From NCBI RefSeq assembly GCF_001591445.1, contig NZ_BCUX01000053.1, positions 1-33,998 of the forward strand: 33,998 bases of DNA, given 5' to 3'. The translations under genes were made by a program, and so were the position numbers. Below, piece after piece: positions 16,329 through 23,856 of this stretch. The notes below the pieces were generated by a model. The model was not told the DNA's origin. It saw only the letters and a list, made by a program, of their open reading frames with translations, and searched no databases. Numbering within the stretch: the stretch's first letter is position 1; each line of letters begins with the position of its first letter. The DNA is from Neobacillus drentensis NBRC 102427 (lineage in GTDB: Bacteria; Bacillota; Bacilli; Bacillales; Cytobacillaceae).

Positions 16329-17085
16329 TCATTTCTGCCCCTTCCTTTACGGCTTTAACATAAATGTCTCCAAAATTCTCTTGTTGCTGGGCGTCAATCT
16401 CTTTTCTTTTTATAAGCTCCAAAACAGCTAAAAAGGTTACCACGATATGATCCTTAGCAGGATAAGGAAATAAATCATTAAAGTTTATTTGAACTTTAAG
16501 CTGCTTTAGTTCAACCATAATTTCATTCATTCTTTTTTCAATGGATATTTCCTGACGTGTGATTCTCGTTGCCATCGGGCGCTGGAGTTTCTTTCGTCGC
16601 ATTAATTTTTGAAAAGCTGCCAGCATATCATACAGAGAAACATTTAACTCCGCTTTTTCCGGTTGTTTCTCTTTCGCAAACTCAGACAGATCACTTGGCG
16701 GCTTTGTAAACATAAGCCCGCGCTCTATTTCCATGGTTTTTAAGTCATGAGCTGCTTCTTTATATTTTCGATACTCAATTAGGCGCTCAACAAGTTCATC
16801 TCTTGGATCTTCTTCAAATATCATGTCAGTATCGTTTTCTTCAAGAACTTCCGCATGCTTCGGTAAAAGCATTTTACTCTTGATTACGAGCAATGTCGCT
16901 GCCATAACCAAAAACTCACTTGCAACATCGAGCTTTAGTTCATTCATCGTCTTTATATACATTAAGTATTGCTCGGTTATTTGGGCAACAGGAATATCAT
17001 ATATATCAATTTCTAGCCCATTAATTAAATGGAGCAGCAAATCTAACGGTCCTTCAAATGCATCAATTTTCACCTGATATGGCAC
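16315..17085 (-). CDS. scpA: Segregation and condensation protein ScpA
   Basis: The 256-residue kleisin starts MPYQVKIDAFEGPLDLLLHL, the ScpA N-terminal signature that binds the Smc neck. It ends with a winged helix (DLFPYPAKDHIVVTFLAVLEL) that binds the Smc head. The start is a GTG at 17085 after GGTG, supported by alignment with B. subtilis ScpA. It bridges Smc heads and binds ScpB, encoded immediately downstream. Confidence 0.95.
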   Translation of the reverse strand: MPYQVKIDAFEGPLDLLLHLINGLEIDIYDIPVAQITEQYLMYIKTMNELKLDVASEFLVMAATLLVIKSKMLLPKHAEVLEENDTDMIFEEDPRDELVERLIEYRKYKEAAHDLKTMEIERGLMFTKPPSDLSEFAKEKQPEKAELNVSLYDMLAAFQKLMRRKKLQRPMATRITRQEISIEKRMNEIMVELKQLKVQINFNDLFPYPAKDHIVVTFLAVLELIKRKEIDAQQQENFGDIYVKAVKEGAEMIGDC

Positions 17086-17143
17086 GATATCACCAAAATT
17101 CTTTAATTAATAAGTTCGTTAACTATTTACTTCGACTATTAAT

Positions 17144-17172
17144 AGTATAGAGGATTAAATAAGGTTATCCAA
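17144..17172 (-). promoter_or_regulatory. Candidate sigma-A promoter of scpAB
   Basis: TTGGAT (17167-17172), a 17-bp spacer and TATACT (17144-17149) lie about 60 bp before scpA on the minus strand. The -35 is weak. Confidence 0.4.
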
Positions 17173-17225
17173 TAAAAAAATCAAATTGACGAGGGAATAT
17201 TATCAAAACATGATGTTTGCCCATA

Positions 17226-17252
17226 ACAATGGACAAATATCCTACATATGAT
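17226..17252 (+). promoter_or_regulatory. Sigma-K-like promoter for the YjcZ-type peptide
   Basis: The plus strand has AC (17226-17227), 17 nt, then CATATGAT (17245-17252), matching the sigma-K pattern AC-N16/17-CATANNNT. It lies about 41 bp before the miniprotein start, consistent with late mother-cell expression. Confidence 0.55.
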
Positions 17253-17293
17253 GACAAGGAAAAGAACAAAACATTTTTTAGGAGGTAATGAAT

Positions 17294-17383
17294 ATGTCTG
17301 AACATGGATTTGGATCCGGATTTGCTTTAATTGTAGTTCTATTTATCTTATTAATTATTGTTGGTGCTTCCTGGGTATATTAA
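17294..17383 (+). CDS. YjcZ-family sporulation miniprotein
   Basis: This 29-residue open frame is preceded by a strong AGGAGG 8 nt from the ATG. A short polar, glycine-rich head (MSEHGFGSGF) is followed by one hydrophobic segment ALIVVLFILLIIVGASW and ends VY. This is the typical layout of the YjcZ family of small spore or sporulation membrane peptides: a Gly/Phe-rich start, FALIVVLFILLIIVG, and an aromatic end. The sigma-K-like promoter upstream and the terminator about 75 bp downstream make it a single-gene unit. The molecular role is unknown. Confidence 0.88.
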   Translation: MSEHGFGSGFALIVVLFILLIIVGASWVY

Positions 17384-17457
17384 TAAACATTAGGTATGTG
17401 CACAGATATACACATAAAACTGTTCACTATGGTGCCAATATTAGTTAGAACTACTTT

Positions 17458-17483
17458 GCCCGTCAATCATGACGGGCTTTTTT
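17458..17483 (+). terminator. Terminator after the YjcZ-type gene
   Basis: A perfect 8-bp GC-rich stem (17458-17465 with 17470-17477, 4-nt loop) is followed by TTTTTT on the plus strand. Confidence 0.9.
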
Positions 17484-17555
17484 GAAAAATATTTTCTTAG
17501 GGGACCCCTTCAAATATGATAAACTATATTATACATTTTGTTAGGGGGGGATTGC

Positions 17556-18077
17556 TTGTACCCGAGTGAGTATATCAATTTTTTAGCCCATTATCATGGT
17601 GATCGTGATTATTTCGAGTGTCATGAATTACTTGAGGATTACTGGAAAAAGACAGACCCAAAAAATAAAAATTCCATCTGGGTCGGTTTTATTTTATTAT
17701 CTGTATCTGCTTACCATCATCGTCGAAGTAATTTTAGCGGTGCTCGACGAACATTAATAAAAGCAATAAAAATTTTTGAATTACATTCTGATTCCCTGAC
17801 AAAACTCGGATTCAATCATGTAGATTTTTATCACTTATTAAATAGACAGATTACCGCACTGCAAAAAGGCGAATTATATAGAAGCATTTCTTTACCTCTA
17901 AGTGATTCAACCTTACTAAATGCAGCAAAAAAAGTAAGTGAACAAAAGGGCTTTACATGGGGTAATGAGAGTGATCTTACGAATAATTTACTAGTCAACC
18001 GTCATAAATTACGTGACAGATCCACCATCATTGAAGAAAGAAACCAGTCATTAAAGATGCGAAAAGGCAGTGAATAA
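17556..18077 (+). CDS. ypuF: DUF309 protein YpuF
   Basis: The protein has the DUF309 signature near its start (DRDYFECHELLEDYWKK) followed by WVGFILLSVSAYHHRRSNFSGARRTL, an all-helical fold with conserved His and Glu that could bind metal. Its function is unknown. The longest frame begins at a TTG at 17538, but its own second to fourth codons contain the run of G that serves as ribosome binding site for the TTG at 17556, giving 173 residues. It runs toward ribT, and its stop codon lies inside the shared terminator. In B. subtilis ypuF is also a neighbour of ribT and scpA. Confidence 0.82.
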   Translation: MYPSEYINFLAHYHGDRDYFECHELLEDYWKKTDPKNKNSIWVGFILLSVSAYHHRRSNFSGARRTLIKAIKIFELHSDSLTKLGFNHVDFYHLLNRQITALQKGELYRSISLPLSDSTLLNAAKKVSEQKGFTWGNESDLTNNLLVNRHKLRDRSTIIEERNQSLKMRKGSE

Positions 18078-18095
18078 ATTTATTCACTGCCTTTT
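18062..18095. terminator. Bidirectional terminator shared by ypuF and ribT
   Basis: Perfect 15-bp arms (18062-18076 with 18081-18095) and a 4-nt loop separate the convergent genes. The ypuF stop codon lies within the left arm. A/T runs on both sides allow termination in both directions. Confidence 0.9.
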
Positions 18096-18105
18096 GAGTG
18101 TAAAT

Positions 18106-18456
18106 CTAGCAAAGATCACATTTTTCAATAAAAGCGGCCGTATTTTCATTAGCCGTAATTTCTTTTTCTGCATACATTTCCGTCAGTGCTTTCACCATTT
18201 TTTTACCAATTCCCTGAAAACGATGCGAAGGATTAACGGAGATATGAAGGATTTCTAAAGTATTGGTATCATTGTGATTCAGGACACCTAAAAGTCCAAT
18301 GATATCTTCTTCTTTCCAGAGGAATAGGTGCCAATCTTCTTCAGTTTCATATTCCTTCATGGTATGCTGGAGCTTTTTTAAATCTTTTTCGCTGGGCATA
18401 AAGGACAATAAACCCATGGCAATTTTTTCGAATGTTTTTTTATAACGAATTAACAT
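18106..18456 (-). CDS. ribT: GNAT-family N-acetyltransferase RibT
   Basis: The 116-residue protein matches B. subtilis RibT, notably MLIRYKKTFEKIAMGLLSFMP and ILHISVNPSHRFQGIGKKMVKAL. The latter is the acetyl-CoA binding loop (R-x-x-G-x-G) of GNAT enzymes. The substrate is unknown. In B. subtilis it is the last gene of the riboflavin biosynthesis operon. Here no ribD, ribE, ribA or ribH lies upstream, so the gene is separated from that operon. GAGGG precedes the ATG. Confidence 0.92.
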   Translation of the reverse strand: MLIRYKKTFEKIAMGLLSFMPSEKDLKKLQHTMKEYETEEDWHLFLWKEEDIIGLLGVLNHNDTNTLEILHISVNPSHRFQGIGKKMVKALTEMYAEKEITANENTAAFIEKCDLC

Positions 18457-18628
18457 TTAGATCCCTCATTATATTAAATAAACCGATGAAATTATTTGGT
18501 TTAACAATAGTATATTTTTACCAATAAAATCAATATTAAACATTATTCATTATATGTAGTGGCTGATATTATGTTTCATTAATCATCATGATACATATTA
18601 AAAGGCCAATCATCAATCAAAATTATTC

Positions 18629-18724
18629 TTAATGTCGTGGCCCAATAAAAATCCAATAGATAATCCCCCATAAAGCGGACAGACCAATAAGAATACTAAA
18701 CAAAATCCAGTTACTTCTCTTCAT
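18629..18724 (-). CDS. Small membrane miniprotein (31 residues)
   Basis: An ATG lies 9 nt after a full GGAGG on the minus strand and opens a 31-codon frame. The product starts MKRSNW, has one hydrophobic segment (ILFSILIGLSALWGIIYWIF) and ends with a short polar tail (GPRH), so it should sit in the membrane with its N-terminus inside. I do not recognise a family. Its strong ribosome binding site, balanced single membrane span and normal codon use argue for a real gene. It lies between ribT and ypuA and is transcribed toward ribT. Confidence 0.65.
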   Translation of the reverse strand: MKRSNWILFSILIGLSALWGIIYWIFIGPRH

Positions 18725-18848
18725 GAAATTGCTTCCTCCAAAAATAGTTTTGAAGATATTGTCCACGACCTCCATTCTACACTAAATTACAAAAATAATC
18801 TATTCTGCTTACAAATTTTGCATTTTTCCAGTTAAGATTTACTATCTA

Positions 18849-18875
18849 TGAAACTTCCACGTTGTTATTTACGTT
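18849..18875 (+). promoter_or_regulatory. ECF-type promoter of ypuA
   Basis: TGAAAC (18849-18854), 17 nt, then CGTT (18872-18875) on the plus strand has the same layout as the sigX promoter in this window (TGAAAC-N17-CGAC). In B. subtilis ypuA belongs to the sigma-M regulon, so an envelope-stress ECF sigma is likely here. The last base of the -10 core is not ideal. Confidence 0.5.
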
Positions 18876-18950
18876 ATTATTAGTGGAATCGGTTATATTA
18901 TATAAAAGAACGATTCTCTACTACCTTTTAGAGTTAACGAGGAGGAAACT

Positions 18951-19814
18951 ATGAAAAAAATTCTTATTTATTTAATGTTAAGTTTGCTGATTTTCAATCC
19001 GGTCCACACTTTTGCTGACTTGGCTGAAGGTGATATGATTGTTACACTTGGTGAAAATTTAACAACTAGTCAAAAGGAAACCCTATTATCGGAAATGGGT
19101 GCTCCGGAAGATGTTCAAATAGTTACTGTATCGAATCAGGAGGAACATCAATATTTAGGAAAATATGTATCAAAAGCGCTTATCGGTACAAAGGCCATTT
19201 CATCCTCTGCGATTACGATTCAACCAAAGGGGGCGGGGATTTCCGTCAAAACCAAAAATATTAATTGGGTTACGGACGAGATGTATGTCAATGCCCTTAT
19301 TACAGCGGGTGTTAAGGATGCAAAAGTTTATATTACAGCCCCCATTACGGTTTCTGGGACAGCAGCGCTAACCGGCATAATAAAAGCCTATGAAATTTCA
19401 GCGGATACGACTATTCCTGAAGAAGTAAAACAAGCCGCAAATCAAGAAATGGTTGAAACCGCTAAACTAGGTGATTCCATTGGTGATAAAAATGCTGCAG
19501 CATTAATTGCTAAAGTGAAAGAAGAAATTGCTAAGAATAAACCAAAAAATGATCAAGAATTACAAAAAATCATTGAGCAAGCTGCCAATGATTTAAATGT
19601 CACACTTACTGATGAAGAAATGAAACGTTTAATGGACTTTTTTAATAAGCTTAAAGATTTAAATATTGATTGGAACCAGGTTAGTGACCAGCTAAACAAA
19701 GCCAAAGATCGTATTTCTAAATTTCTTCAATCGGAAGAGGGACAAGGATTTTTAGATAAATTAAAACAGTTTTTCATCTGGCTCATTGATGCCATTAAAG
19801 CAATTTTTTCTTAG
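18951..19814 (+). CDS. ypuA: Exported DUF1002 protein YpuA
   Basis: The 287-residue protein begins with a signal peptide (MKKILIYLMLSLLIFNPVHTFA, cut near residue 22). A DUF1002 domain follows (about 25-165; SAITIQPKGAGISVKTKNINWVT, with VKDAKVYITAPITVSGTAAL), then a charged helical tail (about 165-287) ending in an amphipathic, hydrophobic helix that could attach it to the membrane. The function is unknown. B. subtilis YpuA responds to cell-envelope stress, and the ECF-type promoter here supports the same. GAGGAGG precedes the ATG. Confidence 0.9.
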   Translation: MKKILIYLMLSLLIFNPVHTFADLAEGDMIVTLGENLTTSQKETLLSEMGAPEDVQIVTVSNQEEHQYLGKYVSKALIGTKAISSSAITIQPKGAGISVKTKNINWVTDEMYVNALITAGVKDAKVYITAPITVSGTAALTGIIKAYEISADTTIPEEVKQAANQEMVETAKLGDSIGDKNAAALIAKVKEEIAKNKPKNDQELQKIIEQAANDLNVTLTDEEMKRLMDFFNKLKDLNIDWNQVSDQLNKAKDRISKFLQSEEGQGFLDKLKQFFIWLIDAIKAIFS

Positions 19815-19815
19815 T

Positions 19816-19849
19816 AAAAAGATGCCGCTATTTTTAGCGACATCTTTTT
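19816..19849. terminator. Bidirectional terminator shared by ypuA and lysA
   Basis: Stem 19816-19829 with 19836-19849, one mismatch and a 6-nt loop, has A/T runs on both sides. It begins 2 bp past the ypuA stop and abuts the lysA stop. Confidence 0.88.
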
Positions 19850-21154
19850 CTATTTCAACGGTAAGTCATGCTGGATTAAATCTGCAAAAGTTTCTCTTTT
19901 TACTACAAGAGTAGCTGTTCCGTTTTCTACAAAAACAACTGCTGGACGCGGTATTCGATTATAGTTATTGGCCATAGAATAGCCGTAGGCACCCGTGCAA
20001 AAAACGGCAAGTATATCTTCTTCGCCAGTTTCTGGAAGCGGTAAATCCCAAATTAACATATCCCCAGATTCACAGCATTTCCCTGCGATGGAAACAGTTT
20101 TATCTGCTTTCGTTAATGGCTTATTTGCAAGAACAGCCTCATATTTGGCCTGATAAAGGGCCGGTCGAATATTATCACTCATTCCACCGTCAACTGCTAA
20201 ATATTTTCTAACACCAGGGACTTCCTTGGAAGAACCCACTTTATAAAGGGTAATTCCTGCATCACCAACAAGCGATCGACCAGGCTCTATCCAAATTTCC
20301 GGCATTTTTAATGAGTAGCTTTCAGTTAATTTTTTGACTTCACGAATAATTTCACTCACATATTGGGATGGTTGTAAGGGCTCATCCTCTTTTGTATAGC
20401 GGATTCCAAATCCTCCACCTAAATTTAATACTTTGGCTTCAAAGGAATGCTTATGCTTCCATACTTCCATTTTTTCGACAATCTTTTTTGCTGCTAATAA
20501 AAATCCGGTTGTTTCAAAAATCTGTGATCCTATATGGCAATGGAGTCCAAGCACCTCAAAGTTTTCAACTTCAAGTGCCATTTTTAGCGCATCTTCCGCT
20601 TGTCCATTTTGAAGATCAAACCCAAACTTCGAATCTTCCTGCCCAGTTAAAATGTAATCATGTGTGTGGGCTTCAATACCTGGGGTGATCCTTAGCAAGA
20701 TGTTAACATGGGCCTTTTTTTCGATAGAAATGGTTTTCAAAAGCGCAAGTTCAGAAAAATTATCAACCACAATACAACCGATTTCCTGCTCCAAGGCCAT
20801 TTCTAATTCTTCTCTGCTTTTATTATTCCCATGAAAATGAATTCGCTCAACCGGGAATCCTGCAACCAATGCGGTATACAATTCACCCCCTGATACTACG
20901 TCGAGTGACAACCCTTCTTCCTCAGCAAGCTGAATCATAGCAATGGTAGAAAAAGCTTTACTCGCATAGGCAACTTGAGCCTTAATATTTTGTTCTTCAA
21001 ATGCCTGCTTAAAGGACCGGGCCCTCTCGCGCATTAATGCAACGTCATATACATAAAGGGGAGTTCCAAATTCTTTGGCTAACTGGACAGAATCAACTCC
21101 GCCAATTTCCAAATTCCCATTTTTATTTACCCCTGTTGTCCCGTAAAAATACAT
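19850..21154 (-). CDS. lysA: Diaminopimelate decarboxylase LysA
   Basis: The 434-residue PLP enzyme of the alanine-racemase fold converts meso-diaminopimelate to L-lysine, the last step of lysine synthesis. The PLP lysine is Lys66 in AYASKAF. Other conserved parts are GLHCHIGSQIFE, NLGGGFGIRY, EPGRSLV, and the substrate-binding CCESGD and TGAYGYSMANNYN. Length is normal. Starts after GGGAGAGAGGGAAGGGA. It lies downstream of spoVAF, as in B. subtilis, with a terminator-like hairpin between the two. Confidence 0.96.
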   Translation of the reverse strand: MYFYGTTGVNKNGNLEIGGVDSVQLAKEFGTPLYVYDVALMRERARSFKQAFEEQNIKAQVAYASKAFSTIAMIQLAEEEGLSLDVVSGGELYTALVAGFPVERIHFHGNNKSREELEMALEQEIGCIVVDNFSELALLKTISIEKKAHVNILLRITPGIEAHTHDYILTGQEDSKFGFDLQNGQAEDALKMALEVENFEVLGLHCHIGSQIFETTGFLLAAKKIVEKMEVWKHKHSFEAKVLNLGGGFGIRYTKEDEPLQPSQYVSEIIREVKKLTESYSLKMPEIWIEPGRSLVGDAGITLYKVGSSKEVPGVRKYLAVDGGMSDNIRPALYQAKYEAVLANKPLTKADKTVSIAGKCCESGDMLIWDLPLPETGEEDILAVFCTGAYGYSMANNYNRIPRPAVVFVENGTATLVVKRETFADLIQHDLPLK

Positions 21155-21211
21155 TCCCTTCCCTCTCTCCCAATCACTTACTATAGTTTATGCGTACAAT
21201 CCTTAATGATA

Positions 21212-21251
21212 ATAATAAATAGACAGAATCTCCAAAAGATACTGCCTATTT
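21212..21251 (-). terminator. Hairpin after spoVAF, likely terminator
   Basis: An interrupted stem (21217-21231 with 21237-21251) is followed on the minus strand by TTTATTATTATC. It would end spoVA transcripts before lysA, possibly not completely. Confidence 0.55.
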
Positions 21252-21310
21252 TCACACTTTATTCCTTTATTTAATTAAAATATTTTAGCATACTTGTTTG
21301 AAAAGTGCAA

Positions 21311-22801
21311 TTATTTCTCGTTTGCTTTAGGTGGTTGTCGGTAACGGTTTCTTGGATGAACAATACTTGGTCTGAGAATGGAACCTGGTATGGCTCTGCG
21401 CACAATGATTTGTAAAAACCCCTTCGGCTCAAAAGGGAGAAATGGCCATAGGTATGGGGTATTAAGGGCCCGTATTTTCACTAGGAAGAGAAAGAACACT
21501 GTCGCCCCAATCACAAATCCAGGCAAATGAAACAACGACACAAGAACCAACAATGTCAATCGACCAATTTTGTTTGCAACGCTTAACTCATAACTAGGAG
21601 TAGTAAAAGAGCCAATCCCTGCAACTGCGACATACAAGATTACCTCTGGAACAAACAGCCCAACGCTAATCGCAATTTGTCCAATTAATACCGCGGCAAT
21701 TAAACCCATTGCCGTCGAAAGTGGAGTAGGTGTATGAATTGCGGCCAACCGTAAAAACTCAATCCCAAAATCAGCTAAAAATATTTGCACAATAATTGGT
21801 ATATTGGTCTGCTCATTCGGTCCAATAAACGAGAGTTTTTCAGGTAATAAGGAAGGTTCTAATACAAATAACATCCATAATGGAAGTAGTAAAATAGATG
21901 TTAATACACCTAGAAAACGGGTCCAGCGGAGAAAGGTTCCCATCGCCGGAGATTCACGAAATTCCTCTGCATGTTGTAAATGATGAAAATATGTAGTAGG
22001 TGCAATGATAACACTAGGAGAGGTGTCAACATAAATAACAACATGCCCTTCTAAAATATGAGTTGCCGCAATATCAGCCCGCTCCGTATATCTTACTAAA
22101 GGGAAGGGATTCCATCCCTGTTTTAAAATAAATTCCTCAATTGTTTTATCAGCCATTGGAATTCCGTCTGTTTTAATAGCCTTTATTTCTTTCCGAATAA
22201 TATTTAATAAATCTGGGTCAGCAACATCCTCTAAGTACCCTAATGCTACATCAGACTTAGATCGTTCTCCTACCTTAAGCATTTCAAAGCGCAGTCGTTC
22301 ATCGCGAATTCTCCGTCTTGTTAAGGCCGTGTTCAGGATAATATTTTCAACAAATCCGTCGCGGGACCCTCTAACAACCTTTTCTGTATCGGGTTCTTGA
22401 GGTGCACGACCCGGATAGCTTCTTACATCAATAACAAATGCAGTATTTTGACCTTCCATTACAACAGCAATTAATCCTGACAGAACCTTATCGACTATTA
22501 GATCAAGTGTGTTAACTTGTTCAACAGATTGATTAACTAGTCTATTCTCTACAATCTTAAATAGATCTGTTGATAATTTTTCATGGTCATTGATTTCAAC
22601 TAATTCTTCGATTAGTTGAATTATGAAGAGGGAATCACATAACCCATTTACATAGTAGATGTGAACATCTTTTTTGAGGATTTTTAATTTCCTGACGCCA
22701 AAATCAAAGCTTACCCCAAGACCAACCCGTTGTTTCATGTAATTTTCAATTTCATTTACTGATTGGGGGATTGGCCATTTTTGTTCATTACTTCTTGACA
22801 T
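21311..22801 (-). CDS. spoVAF: SpoVAF, GerA-family spore membrane protein
   Basis: This 496-residue protein resembles the A subunits of GerA-type germinant receptors: a long N-terminal cytosolic part (to about 285), then a membrane domain of several segments and a short basic tail. Conserved stretches include EGHVVIYVDTSPSVIIAPTT and the membrane region TPLSTAMGLIAAVLIGQIAIS. It sits in the spore inner membrane and supports germination. AAAGGAG lies 8 nt before the ATG at 22801; the frame's earlier TTG start would include this site. Last gene of the spoVA operon, overlapping spoVAEA by 14 bp. Confidence 0.94.
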   Translation of the reverse strand: MSRSNEQKWPIPQSVNEIENYMKQRVGLGVSFDFGVRKLKILKKDVHIYYVNGLCDSLFIIQLIEELVEINDHEKLSTDLFKIVENRLVNQSVEQVNTLDLIVDKVLSGLIAVVMEGQNTAFVIDVRSYPGRAPQEPDTEKVVRGSRDGFVENIILNTALTRRRIRDERLRFEMLKVGERSKSDVALGYLEDVADPDLLNIIRKEIKAIKTDGIPMADKTIEEFILKQGWNPFPLVRYTERADIAATHILEGHVVIYVDTSPSVIIAPTTYFHHLQHAEEFRESPAMGTFLRWTRFLGVLTSILLLPLWMLFVLEPSLLPEKLSFIGPNEQTNIPIIVQIFLADFGIEFLRLAAIHTPTPLSTAMGLIAAVLIGQIAISVGLFVPEVILYVAVAGIGSFTTPSYELSVANKIGRLTLLVLVSLFHLPGFVIGATVFFLFLVKIRALNTPYLWPFLPFEPKGFLQIIVRRAIPGSILRPSIVHPRNRYRQPPKANEK

Positions 22802-23363
22802 GGAAGCCACTCCTTTCAAGTATAAGCTCCACTGCTTTTTTCGTTATTGGGGACCCCTTCTTGTAGGAGTCATGTCTAGACATTTTACCAATATCGCCAA
22901 TTCCTACGATGATGGGGACCTCCAATTCATCCAGACAGTACACGGTGTCACCATTTATTCTTCCGATTTCAAGCTCAGGTATACCATATTTATCTACACC
23001 ATATGGAGTTAAATTCCCATCACGATCGATGCTTACATCCACTCTTGTCCATTCCTCATGCCTTGATTTTGCTGCAACCGCAATTATGCCCAGTACATCA
23101 ATATCTTCATGTCCGGCAACAAATTTCAAAGCATTTTCACCTGCACCTTCTCCAACTATTCCACTATCATCAAACATCACTAGAACAGGGTCGTGCGGAG
23201 TTTTTTTTATTAACTGGACTATTTTCTCACCAGTTAAAGTTGACGGATTACCTTGGGAACTAGAAATACACCTGCCGCCAATTTCATTAGCAACAAGCGC
23301 AACAGCCCTCTTTGCATATTCATCACCATCAGTTATTAAAATAACACGCCTCCGATTGCTCAT
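22788..23363 (-). CDS. spoVAEA: Stage V sporulation protein AE, SpoVAEA
   Basis: The 191-residue soluble protein starts MSNRRRVILITDGDEYAKRA and continues with VLVMFDDSGIVGEGAGENAL and YGVDKYGIPELEIGRINGD, the SpoVAEa signature. It is needed for normal germination and is thought to act at the inner-membrane SpoVA/germination complex. I start at the ATG at 23363 after AAAGGA; the longer frame's first ATG contains that site. In B. subtilis the preceding gene is spoVAEB; here it is spoVAB, 73 bp away, with repeat R2 between. Confidence 0.93.
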   Translation of the reverse strand: MSNRRRVILITDGDEYAKRAVALVANEIGGRCISSSQGNPSTLTGEKIVQLIKKTPHDPVLVMFDDSGIVGEGAGENALKFVAGHEDIDVLGIIAVAAKSRHEEWTRVDVSIDRDGNLTPYGVDKYGIPELEIGRINGDTVYCLDELEVPIIVGIGDIGKMSRHDSYKKGSPITKKAVELILERSGFHVKK

Positions 23364-23382
23364 TCTGTGATGTCCTTTCATC

Positions 23383-23423
23383 AGAAAAGCGTAAGCGCCC
23401 TGCTTAGCGCTGGTGCTAGACTG
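23383..23423 (+). repeat. Interspersed repeat copy R2 inside the spoVA operon
   Basis: The plus strand reads AAAAGCGTAAGCGCC, a short centre, then GCGCTGGTGCTAGAC. It matches the ends of the other copies at 4041-4092, 26302-26349 and 33810-33864. It occupies most of the gap between spoVAB and spoVAEA, where spoVAC, spoVAD and spoVAEB are expected. Confidence 0.8.
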
Positions 23424-23436
23424 TTTTCAATAGTTT

Positions 23437-23856
23437 TTAATGATGAACAAAGTAAACCCATTGGAAGATAGATCCGAAAATCTTCCCTAATACAATCGCC
23501 ATAATTAATATGGCAATTTCTCCATCTAATCGGATTCTTTTGACGAGGATGGGGAATACATTTAATACCTCTGTAAGGGCCGCAGCCAGCATTCCATAAA
23601 AAACCCCACCAGTTATCCCTAAAAAAATTAATGTAAAGGAAGGCATATGTAAAACAGGCTCTCTAAGACTCGCTCCTACCCCAGTTAGTGCACCTAAAAC
23701 TACGGCCCATTCATATTGTTGAATCATTTTCATCGTCTTACTCAGCTGTGTTAGTCTCGGGATAACCCCGAGTACGGTAAGAAAAGCTACAAAACCAGAA
23801 CCTACTGCCAGTCCGCTTGCTACACCTAAAAAAATAATCGCTAAAATACTAATCAT
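23437..23856 (-). CDS. spoVAB: Stage V sporulation protein SpoVAB
   Basis: The 139-residue membrane protein has about four hydrophobic segments and the conserved GSGFVAFLTVLGVIPRLTQLSKT. It matches B. subtilis SpoVAB (MIVSTLFIIF... against MISILAIIF...). I start at the ATG at 23856 for that reason, one codon after a GTG. It overlaps spoVAA by 8 bp and has no strong ribosome binding site, so it is probably coupled. SpoVA proteins take part in dipicolinic acid movement into and out of spores; SpoVAB's own role is unclear. Confidence 0.93.
   Translation of the reverse strand: MISILAIIFLGVASGLAVGSGFVAFLTVLGVIPRLTQLSKTMKMIQQYEWAVVLGALTGVGASLREPVLHMPSFTLIFLGITGGVFYGMLAAALTEVLNVFPILVKRIRLDGEIAILIMAIVLGKIFGSIFQWVYFVHH

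Larger units (their letters stand above)
18457..18950. other. AT-rich divergent intergenic region between ribT and ypuA
   Basis: These 494 bp hold one short minus-strand gene (18629-18724) and the ypuA promoter (18849-18875). The part at 18470-18620 is very AT-rich, and I see neither an open frame with a ribosome binding site nor a strong hairpin in it. A possible promoter for the small gene (TTGTAA, 17 bp, TGTAAT on the minus strand around 18790-18818) is only a suggestion. Confidence 0.5.

Noticed and set aside
17484..17555. Sigma-A promoter for ypuF
   Set aside because: Several TATNAT-like sequences occur, but none has a -35 with more than three matching bases at 16-18 bp.
21155..21311. 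Separate sigma-G promoter for lysA
   Set aside because: GTACGCATAAACTATAG on the minus strand is suggestive, but no matching -35 at proper spacing was convincing.
22909..23370. Plus-strand 153-codon open frame
   Set aside because: It is antisense to spoVAEA over nearly its full length, a serine-rich shadow of a real gene without a ribosome binding site.
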